In this document: piece after piece, positions 1-6,899 of the stretch
Layout: every line of letters begins with the position of its first letter
Position numbering within the stretch: the first letter of the stretch is position 1
From: an uncultured bacterium
GTDB lineage: Bacteria > Bacillota > Limnochordia > DTU080 > JAAYLA01
DNA length: 20,264 bases
Assembly (NCBI GenBank): GCA_937983075.1
Contig: CALKAQ010000156.1
Location: 1-20,264, forward strand
Reading direction: 5' to 3'
The notes under the pieces: model-generated
What the model was told of the DNA's origin: nothing
Seen by the model: the letters and a program-made list of their open reading frames with translations, nothing else
The model's database searches: none
Position numbers and translations under genes: made by a program

Positions 1-5
1 TCGTT

Positions 6-986
6 TTATCCGCAGCCTCCGCCGATGCGAGGCGAAGCGGCGGCTGCGCTGCCGGTATCAAGCTGCTGTACGGGGTATCCGAGGAGGTCCCATACGACAA
101 AGGTGTCATCCAGATGGGCTGCTCGCGTGTAGCCTTGCTCGTACAAAACCCACCACACGAGAGCCGATTCGGTCGCATCGTCGGCGAATACGACCAACTG
201 TCGTTTGCCCGGCAGCTGCTGCGTCAATTGGTGCAGCACCATGCGGTTTTGAAAAGCCGTGCCGTCTTCGTTCACCAGATCCGTCCACGGGATGTGGTAC
301 GAGACGTGGCGAAGACCGTCCGGCCGGGCGATGGTGTGCGTGCGTGCGTCGGCCGGGCGAGCGTCCACCGTGACCAAATCGGTATCGCTCCGCTTCGAAT
401 TGACGGTGTTCACATCAACATAAACGGTAGCCGGCCAGCTGCGTGAGCTGGCAAGCTCCCAAACGTCGACCGCAACGGGTTCAAGAGGCGAAAGCGTGTC
501 GCTTGTTTCGAGGGGGCCGTTGTATTCTTCGCTCCAGGCCCGAATGCCGCCATCGAGCAGCTGGACGTCCGGATGCCCGAGAAGAACGAGTGCCCAGCCG
601 ACGTAAGCGGCGTCGGCAATTTGGTCGGCGTACACGACGACGGGGCGCTCCGGCGTTACACCGCGCTCGGCCAACAGTGCAGCAACTTTGGCCGGCGAGT
701 GCAGCATATCCAAATCCATGTCGCGTATATCGGCGACGCTGACGGACACCGCACCCGGCAGATGTCCGTTTCGATACTCGTGTGTCGGACGAGCGTCAAT
801 TAAAATGACGCCGCTCTCCGCAGCCAATGCAGCCGGTGTCAGCCGTCCGACACCTTCGGGCTTCGGACCGGGCAGCCACGGCAAAATGGTGTAGTAGATG
901 AGCACGAGCAGCCCGAGTCCGACGGCCAACACAAAGGTGGCGACAATGCGGTCGTTTCGTTTGGCGATGTTCGGATTTGCGGCCAC
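6..986 (-). CDS. Membrane-anchored tandem rhodanese-like protein lacking both catalytic cysteines
   Basis: The protein has 326 residues and starts at a GTG placed one base after the stop of the TusA-like gene, so it is the last gene of a sulfur operon. A single membrane segment lies at about residues 13-35, so the rest is probably outside the cytoplasm. Two rhodanese domains follow, at about 48-160 and 180-310. The first shows LIDARPTHEYRNGHLPGA and ends with LLDGGIRAW; the second shows VTVDARPAD. At the catalytic-loop position where active rhodaneses carry Cys, domain 1 has VVVYAD (Ala120) and domain 2 has VVFADD (Ala268). The only cysteine in the protein is Cys325 in the C-terminal tail IGGGCG. 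The family normally passes sulfane sulfur through the loop cysteine, so this protein cannot do that. It may be a sulfur-binding scaffold, or it may use the tail cysteine. The fold is certain; the role is inferred. Confidence 0.88.
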   Translation of the reverse strand: MAANPNIAKRNDRIVATFVLAVGLGLLVLIYYTILPWLPGPKPEGVGRLTPAALAAESGVILIDARPTHEYRNGHLPGAVSVSVADIRDMDLDMLHSPAKVAALLAERGVTPERPVVVYADQIADAAYVGWALVLLGHPDVQLLDGGIRAWSEEYNGPLETSDTLSPLEPVAVDVWELASSRSWPATVYVDVNTVNSKRSDTDLVTVDARPADARTHTIARPDGLRHVSYHIPWTDLVNEDGTAFQNRMVLHQLTQQLPGKRQLVVFADDATESALVWWVLYEQGYTRAAHLDDTFVVWDLLGYPVQQLDTGSAAAASPRIGGGCG

Positions 987-987
987 G

Positions 988-1236
988 TCACTTCACCCGG
1001 AAGAACAGATGAAATTCGGCCCCGTTGCGAATCGGTTCACCCAACACTTCGTGGCCGTGCTTGCGTACTTCTTCGGGCACGTTGGTCACGGAAGGGGGAT
1101 GGTCGACGATCACTTCGAGGATTTCTCCCGAAGCCATGGAGTTCAGTTCCTGAATCGTATAAATAGGCGGATACGGGCAGCATTCGCCGCACAGGTCGAG
1201 CACTCGATCAGCGACAATTTCTTTTGGTTGACTCAT
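988..1236 (-). CDS. TusA-family sulfur carrier (TsuB/YeeD-like)
   Basis: This 82-residue protein is the usual length of the TusA/SirA/YeeD family. The ATG follows a strong AAGGAGG ribosome site. Near the N-terminus the motif LCGECCPYPP contains the family CPxP signature, with Cys20 as the expected persulfide-carrying residue; Cys16 and Cys19 are extra. It is followed by the helix and strand pattern around SGEILEVIVDHP. Family members receive and pass on sulfane sulfur in the cytoplasm. In E. coli the analogous YeeD (TsuB) partners the YeeE (TsuA) thiosulfate permease, and here the gene lies directly downstream of a YeeE-type permease. I infer that it accepts sulfur from imported thiosulfate. 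Family assignment is firm; the exact sulfur donor and acceptor are not shown by the sequence. Confidence 0.92.
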   Translation of the reverse strand: MSQPKEIVADRVLDLCGECCPYPPIYTIQELNSMASGEILEVIVDHPPSVTNVPEEVRKHGHEVLGEPIRNGAEFHLFFRVK

Positions 1237-1296
1237 ATTGGCTTGCCTCCTTACAGGAAATGAATTGGGAAAACTGCTTGCTTCGTTGAGAGCACC

Positions 1297-2604
1297 TCAT
1301 GTCGATGCTGCCGGTGTCGGTACCTTGGCTTGAGCGTCGGCAGCTTGGGGAGCAGCGACCGGAACAGTTTGCTGTACGGGCTTGCGGGTTTCCCACCACG
1401 TAATGAGCAGGTACCAGCCGAACAAGAGGGCCAAGGTCGCCAAGATGGCAATGGGCCAACCCCACACCTCAATCAAGCTAATCGCCGGCCAGCCTTCCAC
1501 AAAGATGTCGTAAATGTACAGGCCGTCCCACGCCCAAGCCAAGAAGGTGGCTCCGGCGATGGTGCCGAGGCCGGCCATCCAAAGTTGCACGTAGCCTTCC
1601 ATCGAACGGTAGATCCAGCCGCTTTCGCAGCCACCGGCCAACACAATGCCGATGCCAAACAAAATGCCGCCTACCAAAATGCCGGGATGGACAATCTGCA
1701 AGTTGCCGCCGATGCCGTTGTAAATGAGAACGGCAAAGCCCAGCGTGGAAACCATCATGGAGAAGGCGAGCGCACGACCGAGGTCGCCTTGCCGGGTGAT
1801 CCACATTTCACGGAATGCCGAAGTGAAGCAAATGCGGCCCCGCTGGATCAAAAAGCCGAAACCGATGCCAAACAAAAGCAATACGCCAAACGCCGCTTCC
1901 ATGCCGGCGGCATAAAAGGTGAGCGCCACCAAAGCCAGGGCGAGCAATGCGCCGACCACCTGTTGGGAAACGCTGAACGCCTTCTTTTGGGGGGCACGCC
2001 GTGCCGCGCTGCGCCGTCGCGCCGTCGGCCGTCCCATAATCAGCGGATGCAAGGCAATTTTTGTGCCCAAATATGTACCTGGGAACAGACCGAGCATAAA
2101 CACCCAGCCGTGCAGCGAAAATTGAGGAATGGCGCTGAAAAACGAACCGAGATTGCAACCCATGGCCAAGCGGGCGCCGAATCCCGCCAGCACGCCGCCG
2201 GCGAAGCCTTGCAGCAAGCGGCGCTTTTGCTGCGGCATGCGGATGCGGAAGTTGCCGCTCAGCAAAGCGGCGACGAGTGCTCCGCCGAACATCCCGATGA
2301 GGAGCCATCCGGAGCCGCGAGAAAGGGGTGAACCGTCAATGCCGATGTCCTGGAAATACAGCCAATTTTCGACGGGAACGCCCAACGCCTGTAAAATGTG
2401 GCCGCCCCACCGCGTGAGTTCAGCGGTCAGACCCCAGGCGCCACCCCAATATGCGAGGAGAAAAATGTTCAAAATGGCGGCCGTCAGGCATGCCGCCCAG
2501 TATGGCCAGTAGTTGACAAAAATGGCCTGATACAGAGCGCTGATGCGACCACGAAACGTATCGTTTTCGGCAGCTTGGGTGCCGAGGGCCGGTATACTCA
2601 ACAC
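1297..2604 (-). CDS. YeeE/YedE-family permease, probable thiosulfate transporter (TsuA-like)
   Basis: This is a polytopic membrane protein of 435 residues. I chose the GTG at 2604 because CGGAGG lies six bases upstream of it; a longer reading from upstream ATGs has no ribosome site. Family hallmarks are small-residue helices with conserved cysteines: RLAMGCNLGS (Cys150), QRGRICFTSAFRE (Cys259) and LAGGCESGWIYRSMEG (Cys326). In characterised TsuA these cysteines line the path along which thiosulfate is relayed inward. A basic, arginine-rich loop at about residues 193-208 separates the two halves, and the C-terminus is an Ala/Pro-rich tail. The gene leads an operon with a TusA-like carrier and a rhodanese-like protein, which supports sulfur-compound uptake. 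Selenium or another sulfur anion remains possible, because YedE homologues are also linked to selenium. Confidence 0.88.
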   Translation of the reverse strand: MLSIPALGTQAAENDTFRGRISALYQAIFVNYWPYWAACLTAAILNIFLLAYWGGAWGLTAELTRWGGHILQALGVPVENWLYFQDIGIDGSPLSRGSGWLLIGMFGGALVAALLSGNFRIRMPQQKRRLLQGFAGGVLAGFGARLAMGCNLGSFFSAIPQFSLHGWVFMLGLFPGTYLGTKIALHPLIMGRPTARRRSAARRAPQKKAFSVSQQVVGALLALALVALTFYAAGMEAAFGVLLLFGIGFGFLIQRGRICFTSAFREMWITRQGDLGRALAFSMMVSTLGFAVLIYNGIGGNLQIVHPGILVGGILFGIGIVLAGGCESGWIYRSMEGYVQLWMAGLGTIAGATFLAWAWDGLYIYDIFVEGWPAISLIEVWGWPIAILATLALLFGWYLLITWWETRKPVQQTVPVAAPQAADAQAKVPTPAAST

Positions 2605-2621
2605 AGATCGCCTCCGAACAT

Positions 2622-2680
2622 ATGCTTGCATGCGCCCATAGCTCTTACGGAACAAACTATGGCGATGCAGATGCTTGCAT
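2622..2680. repeat. Direct repeat of ATGCTTGCAT in the permease leader
   Basis: The ten-base sequence ATGCTTGCAT occurs at 2622-2631 and again at 2671-2680, 49 bases apart. Each copy is a near-palindrome (ATGC-N2-GCAT). Both lie in the untranslated leader of the sulfur operon, between the predicted promoter and the GTG start. They could be paired operator sites or part of a folded leader. I do not recognise a specific regulator. Confidence 0.6.
2627..2669 (-). promoter_or_regulatory. Imperfect leader stem-loop upstream of the permease gene
   Basis: The arm TGCATGCGCCCATAG at 2627-2641 pairs with CTATGGCGATGCA at 2657-2669, with two one-base bulges and a 15-base loop. In the minus-strand transcript this forms a leader hairpin about 10-25 bases before the ribosome site of the permease gene. 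It has no U-run, so it is not a terminator. It might control translation, stabilise the message or act as DNA operator; the sequence alone cannot say which. Confidence 0.5.
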
Positions 2681-2717
2681 ACCACTAGAATCCGCCCGGT
2701 TTTCTCAGGTATTTATC

Positions 2718-2746
2718 ATTATAGGGGGTGAGGCGATCATTGTAAA
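2718..2746 (-). promoter_or_regulatory. Sigma-A-type promoter of the permease-TusA-rhodanese operon
   Basis: Read on the minus strand, a -35 TTTACA (2741-2746) is followed after exactly 17 bases by a perfect -10 TATAAT (2718-2723). Transcription would start near 2710, giving a leader of about 105 bases before the GTG at 2604. The spacer ends in a C-run (CACCCCC) immediately before the -10, where a repressor could bind. No full palindromic CsoR/CstR operator is present. Confidence 0.8.
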
Positions 2747-2767
2747 GAAAAATTGCGACGGTATAAG

Positions 2768-2798
2768 CGAAAACAAAAGCGGGCCTGATTTAGGCCCG
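2768..2798 (-). terminator. Rho-independent terminator of the small HTH gene
   Basis: On the minus strand the stem CGGGCCT / AGGCCCG with a five-base loop (2780-2798) is followed by CTTTTGTTTT. The TAA stop of the HTH gene lies at the loop edge, so the terminator is fused to the end of the gene. It insulates that gene from the sulfur-operon promoter just downstream. Confidence 0.85.
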
Positions 2799-2996
2799 AG
2801 GTCCTTGGCGACCTGTGTTTTCTTCGCTCAGGCGTGGGGGAACGGGACGAGGGCGCCGATCCAGCTCGCGCAGCCGCTGATTGACTTCTTCAGCGGAAAC
2901 GCCGAGTTCGGCGGCCATTTCTTCCAAGCCAAAGCCGTATTCGTACATTCGTATGAGCATTTGATCGGCTTTTCCGGTCCAGCCTGGTCGAGGCAT
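2790..2996 (-). CDS. Small helix-turn-helix protein
   Basis: This 68-residue protein has an ATG start seven bases after GGGAGGTG. Residues 9-47 read as a helix-turn-helix of the sigma-region-4 / homeodomain-like kind: a first helix (KADQMLIRMYEYG), then LEEMAAELGVSAEEVNQRLRE as the turn and recognition helices. The C-terminus is basic and proline/arginine-rich and probably disordered. It has its own terminator and is divergent from the terpene synthase gene, so it may regulate that gene or itself through the palindromes at 3073-3095. I do not recognise a named family, and it has no ligand-binding domain. Confidence 0.75.
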   Translation of the reverse strand: MPRPGWTGKADQMLIRMYEYGFGLEEMAAELGVSAEEVNQRLRELDRRPRPVPPRLSEENTGRQGPRA

Positions 2997-3072
2997 GAGG
3001 GAACACCTCCCGGCAAGGCAATGTGCTCGGCCTTATTGTGCTGCGATGGGGGGCCGAACATGCTCCATGGCG

Positions 3073-3095
3073 CCGGCGGCCGCCGGTTCGAACCG
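3073..3095. repeat. Two adjoining perfect palindromes in a divergent intergenic region
   Basis: A 14-base palindrome (CCGGCGGCCGCCGG, 3073-3086) overlaps by three bases a 12-base palindrome (CGGTTCGAACCG, 3084-3095). They lie between the divergent HTH gene and terpene synthase gene, so they are candidate operator sites. GC-rich palindromes also arise by chance in GC-rich DNA. Confidence 0.45.
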
Positions 3096-3114
3096 AACGG
3101 CTCGGCACCGGAAT

Positions 3115-3143
3115 TTGGGGCAACGCGCGATTTGGGGTACGAT
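3115..3143 (+). promoter_or_regulatory. Possible promoter of the terpene synthase gene
   Basis: TTGGGG (3115-3120) and TACGAT (3138-3143) are separated by 17 bases, about 50 bases upstream of the ATG. The match to the sigma-A consensus is modest (3/6 and 4/6). Spacing and position are right, but a sporulation sigma factor could equally be used. Confidence 0.3.
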
Positions 3144-3194
3144 AGAAGACGAATGCGGCTGCCACGTTTTGGTACCATGGACGGGGAGGGTGTC

Positions 3195-4244
3195 ATGTCG
3201 TTTCAGCCTCTTTTTTATACGGGACGTTTTATGCGCCGGGTCATTCCTGCGGTAGGTCGTGAGCTCGAGCGCTGGGTGCAGCGGGCGGAGCGAATCCCCA
3301 ATGACAATTTGCGCCGCCAAGCGCTCGCGTCGCTGCGCATGAAGCGGTTTCATGCTGAAGGCGGCAGTGTGTTCGCGGCGGCACACCCCGACCACATAGG
3401 GCGGCTCGTTCCGCTCATCGTTGCATTGCAAACGATCAGCGACTACTTGGACAACTTGGGCGATCGTACGAGTTCGTTGGACGAGCAGGACTTTCGCGCG
3501 TTGCACCAGGCGATGCTGGATGCCGTGGGCACAACCCCGGTGAGCGGAGATTATTACCGTTATCACCCGGATCAAGACGACGGCGGCTATTTGCAAGCGT
3601 TGGTGGAAACGTGTCGGCGCGAGACCGCGCGCTTGCCGTTCTACGATCGCGTGCAGCCGCTTGTCGTCTCACACGTCGAGCGCTACTGCGACCTGCAAGT
3701 GTACAAGCACTTGCCTTGGTCGGAGCGTGAACAGCGGTTGATCACGTGGCACCAAAACCATCCGGATGCGTCGGCCGACATGGATTGGTGGGAATTTGCA
3801 GCGGCATGCGGCTCGACGCTCGGCATGTTTGCGCTGTTTGCCGAAGCATTGTCCCCGGCTTCGCCCGAACGGCTGAAGACCGTCTCGAATGCTTATTTCC
3901 CTTGGGTGTGCGGATTGCACATCTTGCTCGATTATTTAATCGACCTGGAAGAAGATGCCCGGGAAGGCGATCTCAACTTTGTAAGCTATTACAGCGATGT
4001 GGATCTGGCGGTGGAACGGCTGACGCTGTTTGTGCAACGCGCCGTCGCAGCGGTGCGTCAGCTGCCGGATTACGGTTTTCATCTGACGGTGGTTGAGGGG
4101 CTGCTCGCCATGTATCTTTCCGACCGCAAAGTGGAGCAGCAGCAGTTGCAGTCGGTTGTCAGGCAGCTGCTTGCGGCATGTGGGCCACGGGCCCGGTTGA
4201 CCCATTGGCTCTGCAAGAAGTGGCGTTATCGGTGGCGGGGCTGA
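3195..4244 (+). CDS. ytpB: Tetraprenyl-beta-curcumene synthase family protein (DUF2600, YtpB-like)
   Basis: The protein has 349 residues, close to the roughly 360 of Bacillus subtilis YtpB. The ATG follows GGGGAGGG with five bases between; an upstream open extension has no ribosome site and I leave it out. Two acidic motifs typical of this all-helical large-terpene synthase family are visible: DYLDNLGD at residues 83-90 and DYLIDLEED at 246-254. Both are expected to bind magnesium and the prenyl diphosphate. YtpB converts tetraprenyl (C35) diphosphate to tetraprenyl-beta-curcumene, the precursor of sesquarterpenoids found in spores and resting cells. The gene stands alone, divergent from a small HTH gene. 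No cyclase or prenyltransferase gene is nearby, so the downstream product is unknown. Confidence 0.85.
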   Translation: MSFQPLFYTGRFMRRVIPAVGRELERWVQRAERIPNDNLRRQALASLRMKRFHAEGGSVFAAAHPDHIGRLVPLIVALQTISDYLDNLGDRTSSLDEQDFRALHQAMLDAVGTTPVSGDYYRYHPDQDDGGYLQALVETCRRETARLPFYDRVQPLVVSHVERYCDLQVYKHLPWSEREQRLITWHQNHPDASADMDWWEFAAACGSTLGMFALFAEALSPASPERLKTVSNAYFPWVCGLHILLDYLIDLEEDAREGDLNFVSYYSDVDLAVERLTLFVQRAVAAVRQLPDYGFHLTVVEGLLAMYLSDRKVEQQQLQSVVRQLLAACGPRARLTHWLCKKWRYRWRG

Positions 4245-4257
4245 TGGGGGCGACGGG

Positions 4258-4698
4258 TCAAAGCCTAGGCAAAACGTCGAAGCCGAGCGCCCGCAACGCA
4301 CCCGTCCACCGTTGACGGCGCTCCTCTTTCAGCTGCGCTTCGCACTGTTCAAAGTAGGCGTGGACGAGGTTGAGCTGCGCTTCGCTCAGTGAAGGATAAA
4401 AATCGAGCACCGGCGTGGCGACGAGCTGCCCGTTGGTGTTCAAGCGAAGCTGGGTGCGCCCTGCCGAGCGGCTTTCGGCCTGGCGCATCAATTCGGCGAA
4501 AAGCGGCACTTCATGAGCGTTGTCGAGGACGCCTTCTTCAATGACGAATTCAAGAGTCGTGGGTTGGCCGGCGTCGTCGTAGCCAATGACATAGGCCTCG
4601 TAACGGATGACCCGGTCAACTTGATCGAAGTAGACCCATACGTGTACGTCGTCTGCATAGCTCGCTACCGGCTTAACTGTATTCACGCTCCATGTCAT
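4258..4698 (-). CDS. Unrecognised conserved-looking protein, 146 residues
   Basis: I do not recognise this family. It is soluble, with no signal peptide or membrane segment. The N-terminal half looks like alternating beta strands (VHVWVYFDQVDRVIRYEAYVIG), and the C-terminal third is helical and charged (about residues 105-135). The start is uncertain: AGGAG abuts the ATG at 4698, and a GTG at 4686 would have 12 bases of spacing, so neither is ideal. It converges on the terpene synthase gene with only 13 bases between the stops and no obvious terminator. That spacing carries no functional hint. Confidence 0.65.
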   Translation of the reverse strand: MTWSVNTVKPVASYADDVHVWVYFDQVDRVIRYEAYVIGYDDAGQPTTLEFVIEEGVLDNAHEVPLFAELMRQAESRSAGRTQLRLNTNGQLVATPVLDFYPSLSEAQLNLVHAYFEQCEAQLKEERRQRWTGALRALGFDVLPRL

Positions 4699-5011
4699 CT
4701 CCTGTCAACGGCATTTGCACAGCAGCAATGAACCCAGAACCGGGAAGAGCTCTGCCATGGTCCACCGTTTGGCCTGTCAGTACGGCATTTGCTTTCCACG
4801 CGCTTGCTTGAATTCCCTGCTCACGAGCGTGATGTGAACCCTGGCAACAGAAGAATCTTTCGCTAGGGTATGCGTTGTTGCACCGTGTCACTCCTGTCTC
4901 TCCGAAAACAATCCGCCAGGATCAAGTTTCCGCAAGTCGTCATGACAAGGCGGCTGAACGGACATGCTAACCATCGGCAGTGAAATCCGACGCCGGGTGG
5001 AGGTTAGCTGT
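4699..5011. other. Intergenic region upstream of the coat-F-like genes
   Basis: I see no convincing gene here. A 72-codon minus-strand reading overlaps the next gene start and looks like chance. CATGCTA at 4963-4969, about 43 bases before the first coat gene, resembles the -10 of sporulation sigma factors F/G (CATnnTA). I found no convincing -35 at the right distance, so it is only a hint. Confidence 0.3.
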
Positions 5012-5257
5012 ATGAGTCAGTTTACGCAAAAAGAGTTAGGATGTTTGGAAGAAATGATTGCGTTTGAATCCGCGCTGTACGAAAAGTTCAAGCAGTACGA
5101 GCAGGGCTGTTCTGAACAGCACATACAACGCCTTTGCAACCAGCTTGCCGATCGCTCGCGGCAACATTTGACCATGCTTTCGCAAGCTTTGCAAAGAGGA
5201 ACCGGCGGCTCTCCCGCTGCGACACAACACGACGAATCCGCTCCGTGGCTGCACTAA
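5012..5257 (+). CDS. Small coat-F-like spore protein
   Basis: This 81-residue protein starts at an ATG nine bases after GGAGG. A longer reading from an ATG at 4964 has no ribosome site. Residues 5-62 form two helices of the kind seen in small spore-coat proteins related to the N-terminal part of CotF/YraF/YhcQ: FTQKELGCLEEMIAFE, a Tyr/Lys-rich stretch, a Cys, and a final helix with HLTMLSQAL. The last 18 residues are Gly/Ala/Ser-rich and probably flexible. A second coat-F-like gene follows 51 bases downstream, so the two are probably co-transcribed during sporulation. Location in the coat is inferred from the family. Confidence 0.72.
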   Translation: MSQFTQKELGCLEEMIAFESALYEKFKQYEQGCSEQHIQRLCNQLADRSRQHLTMLSQALQRGTGGSPAATQHDESAPWLH

Positions 5258-5308
5258 CGATGAGGCCAAAGATGGGGCAGCCGGCCGAAGAAAGAAAGGT
5301 GATGCGGT

Positions 5309-5632
5309 GTGCAGATGAGTGAAAAAGCGGTTCTGCGGGACTGTCTGGAAAGTTTGAAGCACGCTTCGGTAGGCTACTTGCAAGCGTCGTTTGAATGCGA
5401 TTCGGATTCACTGCGGCAAATGTGCCAAAGCCTTGCGGTTGATCACGCCGAGGCCCGCAATGCCGTGTTCAACTTAATGCATCAGGCTGGCATGTATCAT
5501 ACCACTCCGGCCGATGATGAGCAAGTGAGCCGCATTCGCCAAGCTTGCGAAACGGCACTGCAGCAAGCACACGGACCGCAAATGCCCGTCGACCGGGAGC
5601 TGCGCGGCACGCCGGACCAACCTCGTCCTTAA
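5309..5632 (+). CDS. Coat F domain spore protein
   Basis: The protein has 107 residues. The GTG at 5309 is six bases after AAAGGTG; an ATG two codons later is the alternative. The body resembles the ferritin-like coat F domain (CotF): a helix SEKAVLRDCLESLKHASVGY, then a polar helix around SDSLRQMCQSLAVDH, and the typical end NLMHQAGMYHTTPAD, which matches the family pattern of Met/Lys-x-Gly-x-Tyr. The C-terminal 20 residues are Pro/Arg-rich. It partners the preceding small coat-like gene. CotF in Bacillus subtilis is a component of the spore coat. The family call is good; the exact layer is unknown. Confidence 0.75.
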   Translation: MQMSEKAVLRDCLESLKHASVGYLQASFECDSDSLRQMCQSLAVDHAEARNAVFNLMHQAGMYHTTPADDEQVSRIRQACETALQQAHGPQMPVDRELRGTPDQPRP

Positions 5633-5636
5633 AACC

Positions 5637-6569
5637 ATGCGGATTTTCGTCACTGGTGGAACAGGTTTCGTCGGGCGGGCGGTTGTTGCGCTTTTGCTCC
5701 GTCACGGGCACGATGTCGAAGTGCTCGTGCGCGAACACTCGTTGCTGCGCATGCCCTATCGGCGCAGGCTGCGGATTGTCGAAGGAGACTTGTTGGAGCC
5801 GGGGGCGTGGCAAGGTCGCGCCCGGTCGGCCGACGCCGTCGTCCATTTGGCGAATGCGGAGCTGAAGCAATGGATCAGCAGGGCTCCGGCTCACGCGCTC
5901 CAACAGGGAACCGTGAACTTAATAGAAGCGATCATGCATTCGAGCCGTGTGCCGCCTCGGGTCGTCTGCTTGAGCCATCTGGGCAGCGACATGGGGGCCG
6001 AGTCGCCCGTGTTGCGTCTCGCCGCGGAAAAAGAAGAGATGATCCGCCGAAGTGGCAGCGATTATTTGCTCCTTCGCTCTGCACCGATTTTCGGTCCGGG
6101 AGACCGGTTTGTCACCGCGTGGGCGCGCTGGCTGCGTGTTGTCCCCGCTTTGCCGGTGATGGCTTCAGCTGCCGACGTCAAGTTGCAGCCAATTGCGCTG
6201 CGCAACGTCGTTGAAGGGATCGCCAAGGCGGTCAAGAAGCGAACACTGCCTCGGCGCGAATACGATCTGGCGGGGCCCCGCTTGTACACGCTGGCCGATC
6301 TGCTGCAAGCCGTCGGCAGCACGGTGCGGCGCACCAAGGTGCGCCGTTGGCCCATTGCACCCGCCTGGTATCGACGTTGGGCCAACATGTTGGCGGGATC
6401 GCCGTGCTTCGCTGTTCCCGCCCACGTTTGGGAAGCATGGGCGGAGGTTCAACCGTGCAATCCGGTCGCGTTTTATCGCGATTTTTGCATTCGACCTATT
6501 CAGATCACCGCCGATTTGCCGGCGGGCGCACCAGAGCGTTCCCACCAGGCGGCAGAACAAACTACCTAA
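5637..6569 (+). CDS. NAD(P)-binding, NDUFA9-like atypical SDR protein
   Basis: This 310-residue protein opens with the Rossmann nucleotide-binding motif FVTGGTGFVGRAVV (glycine-rich loop at residues 7-13). EGDL around residue 48 and ADAVVHLAN around 66-74 are typical of extended short-chain dehydrogenases. There is no clear YxxxK catalytic pair, which fits the atypical NmrA/complex-I-NDUFA9-like group. LLLRSAPIFGPGDRF and DLAGPRLYTLADLL are further family features. It starts four bases after the coat F gene stop without a clear ribosome site, so translation may be coupled. Such proteins bind NAD(P)H and often have no known reaction. The position suggests expression with the coat genes, but a separate function is just as possible. 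Confidence 0.8.
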   Translation: MRIFVTGGTGFVGRAVVALLLRHGHDVEVLVREHSLLRMPYRRRLRIVEGDLLEPGAWQGRARSADAVVHLANAELKQWISRAPAHALQQGTVNLIEAIMHSSRVPPRVVCLSHLGSDMGAESPVLRLAAEKEEMIRRSGSDYLLLRSAPIFGPGDRFVTAWARWLRVVPALPVMASAADVKLQPIALRNVVEGIAKAVKKRTLPRREYDLAGPRLYTLADLLQAVGSTVRRTKVRRWPIAPAWYRRWANMLAGSPCFAVPAHVWEAWAEVQPCNPVAFYRDFCIRPIQITADLPAGAPERSHQAAEQTT

Positions 6570-6899
6570 ACATCTCAACATCGACTCAACCCACCGACTT
6601 TTCCCTCTATTTGATTTGCGTTTTCAACGCAGGAAAGGCAGCTGCCTATCGAGAAAGGGAATTCGGCTAACTACGGGTGAGGGAAGAATCGCACCAAAAT
6701 TTGGATTTTCTACAAGGCGGTCTTCTTCCTGATCCGTGCTTGGCCATGCCCTTTTTGCGAGCAACGGTCTCATTTCTTGCGGAGCATTTGCTCCAAAACT
6801 TCGTCGCCGCTTTCGAGATGTGAATGCGGGGACGGGCTCGTGCGCGCCGTCGACGCGCGACCAAAATGCGACACCTCGCTGGGAGAGAAGTGACTGGAC
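6570..6899. other. 330-base intergenic region upstream of the phosphate transporter
   Basis: No convincing gene or known riboswitch signature is visible. It holds several small inverted repeats: TGCGTT-TTC-AACGCA (6617-6631), the 12-base palindrome AGGCAGCTGCCT (6636-6647), GGAGC-ATTT-GCTCC (6781-6794), and a GC-rich hairpin around GTCGAC near 6841-6862. None has a T-run, so none is a clear terminator. I did not find Pho-box direct repeats. A short 25-codon plus-strand reading ending at 6831 lacks a ribosome site. Confidence 0.35.

Noticed and set aside
1330..2331. Long plus-strand open frame opposite the permease gene
   Set aside because: It is antisense to a clear membrane-protein gene, and its Gln/His/Arg-rich composition is typical of a shadow frame in GC-rich DNA.
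2712..2732. Half-site resembling a CsoR/CstR operator (TATAGGGGGTG) at the sulfur promoter
   Set aside because: Only one arm is present, and the known operators are palindromic; kept only as a remark in the promoter entry.
2622..3194. Long N-terminal extension of the terpene synthase reading frame
   Set aside because: It runs antisense through the HTH gene, terminator and promoter, has no ribosome site, and the family length fits a start at 3195.
4673..4891. 72-codon minus-strand reading upstream of the unrecognised 146-residue gene
   Set aside because: Its composition is not protein-like, it overlaps the next gene start by 26 bases, and it has no properly spaced ribosome site.
6570..6899. 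Possible riboswitch before the phosphate transporter
   Set aside because: Small hairpins exist, but no known aptamer core or attenuator terminator could be matched.
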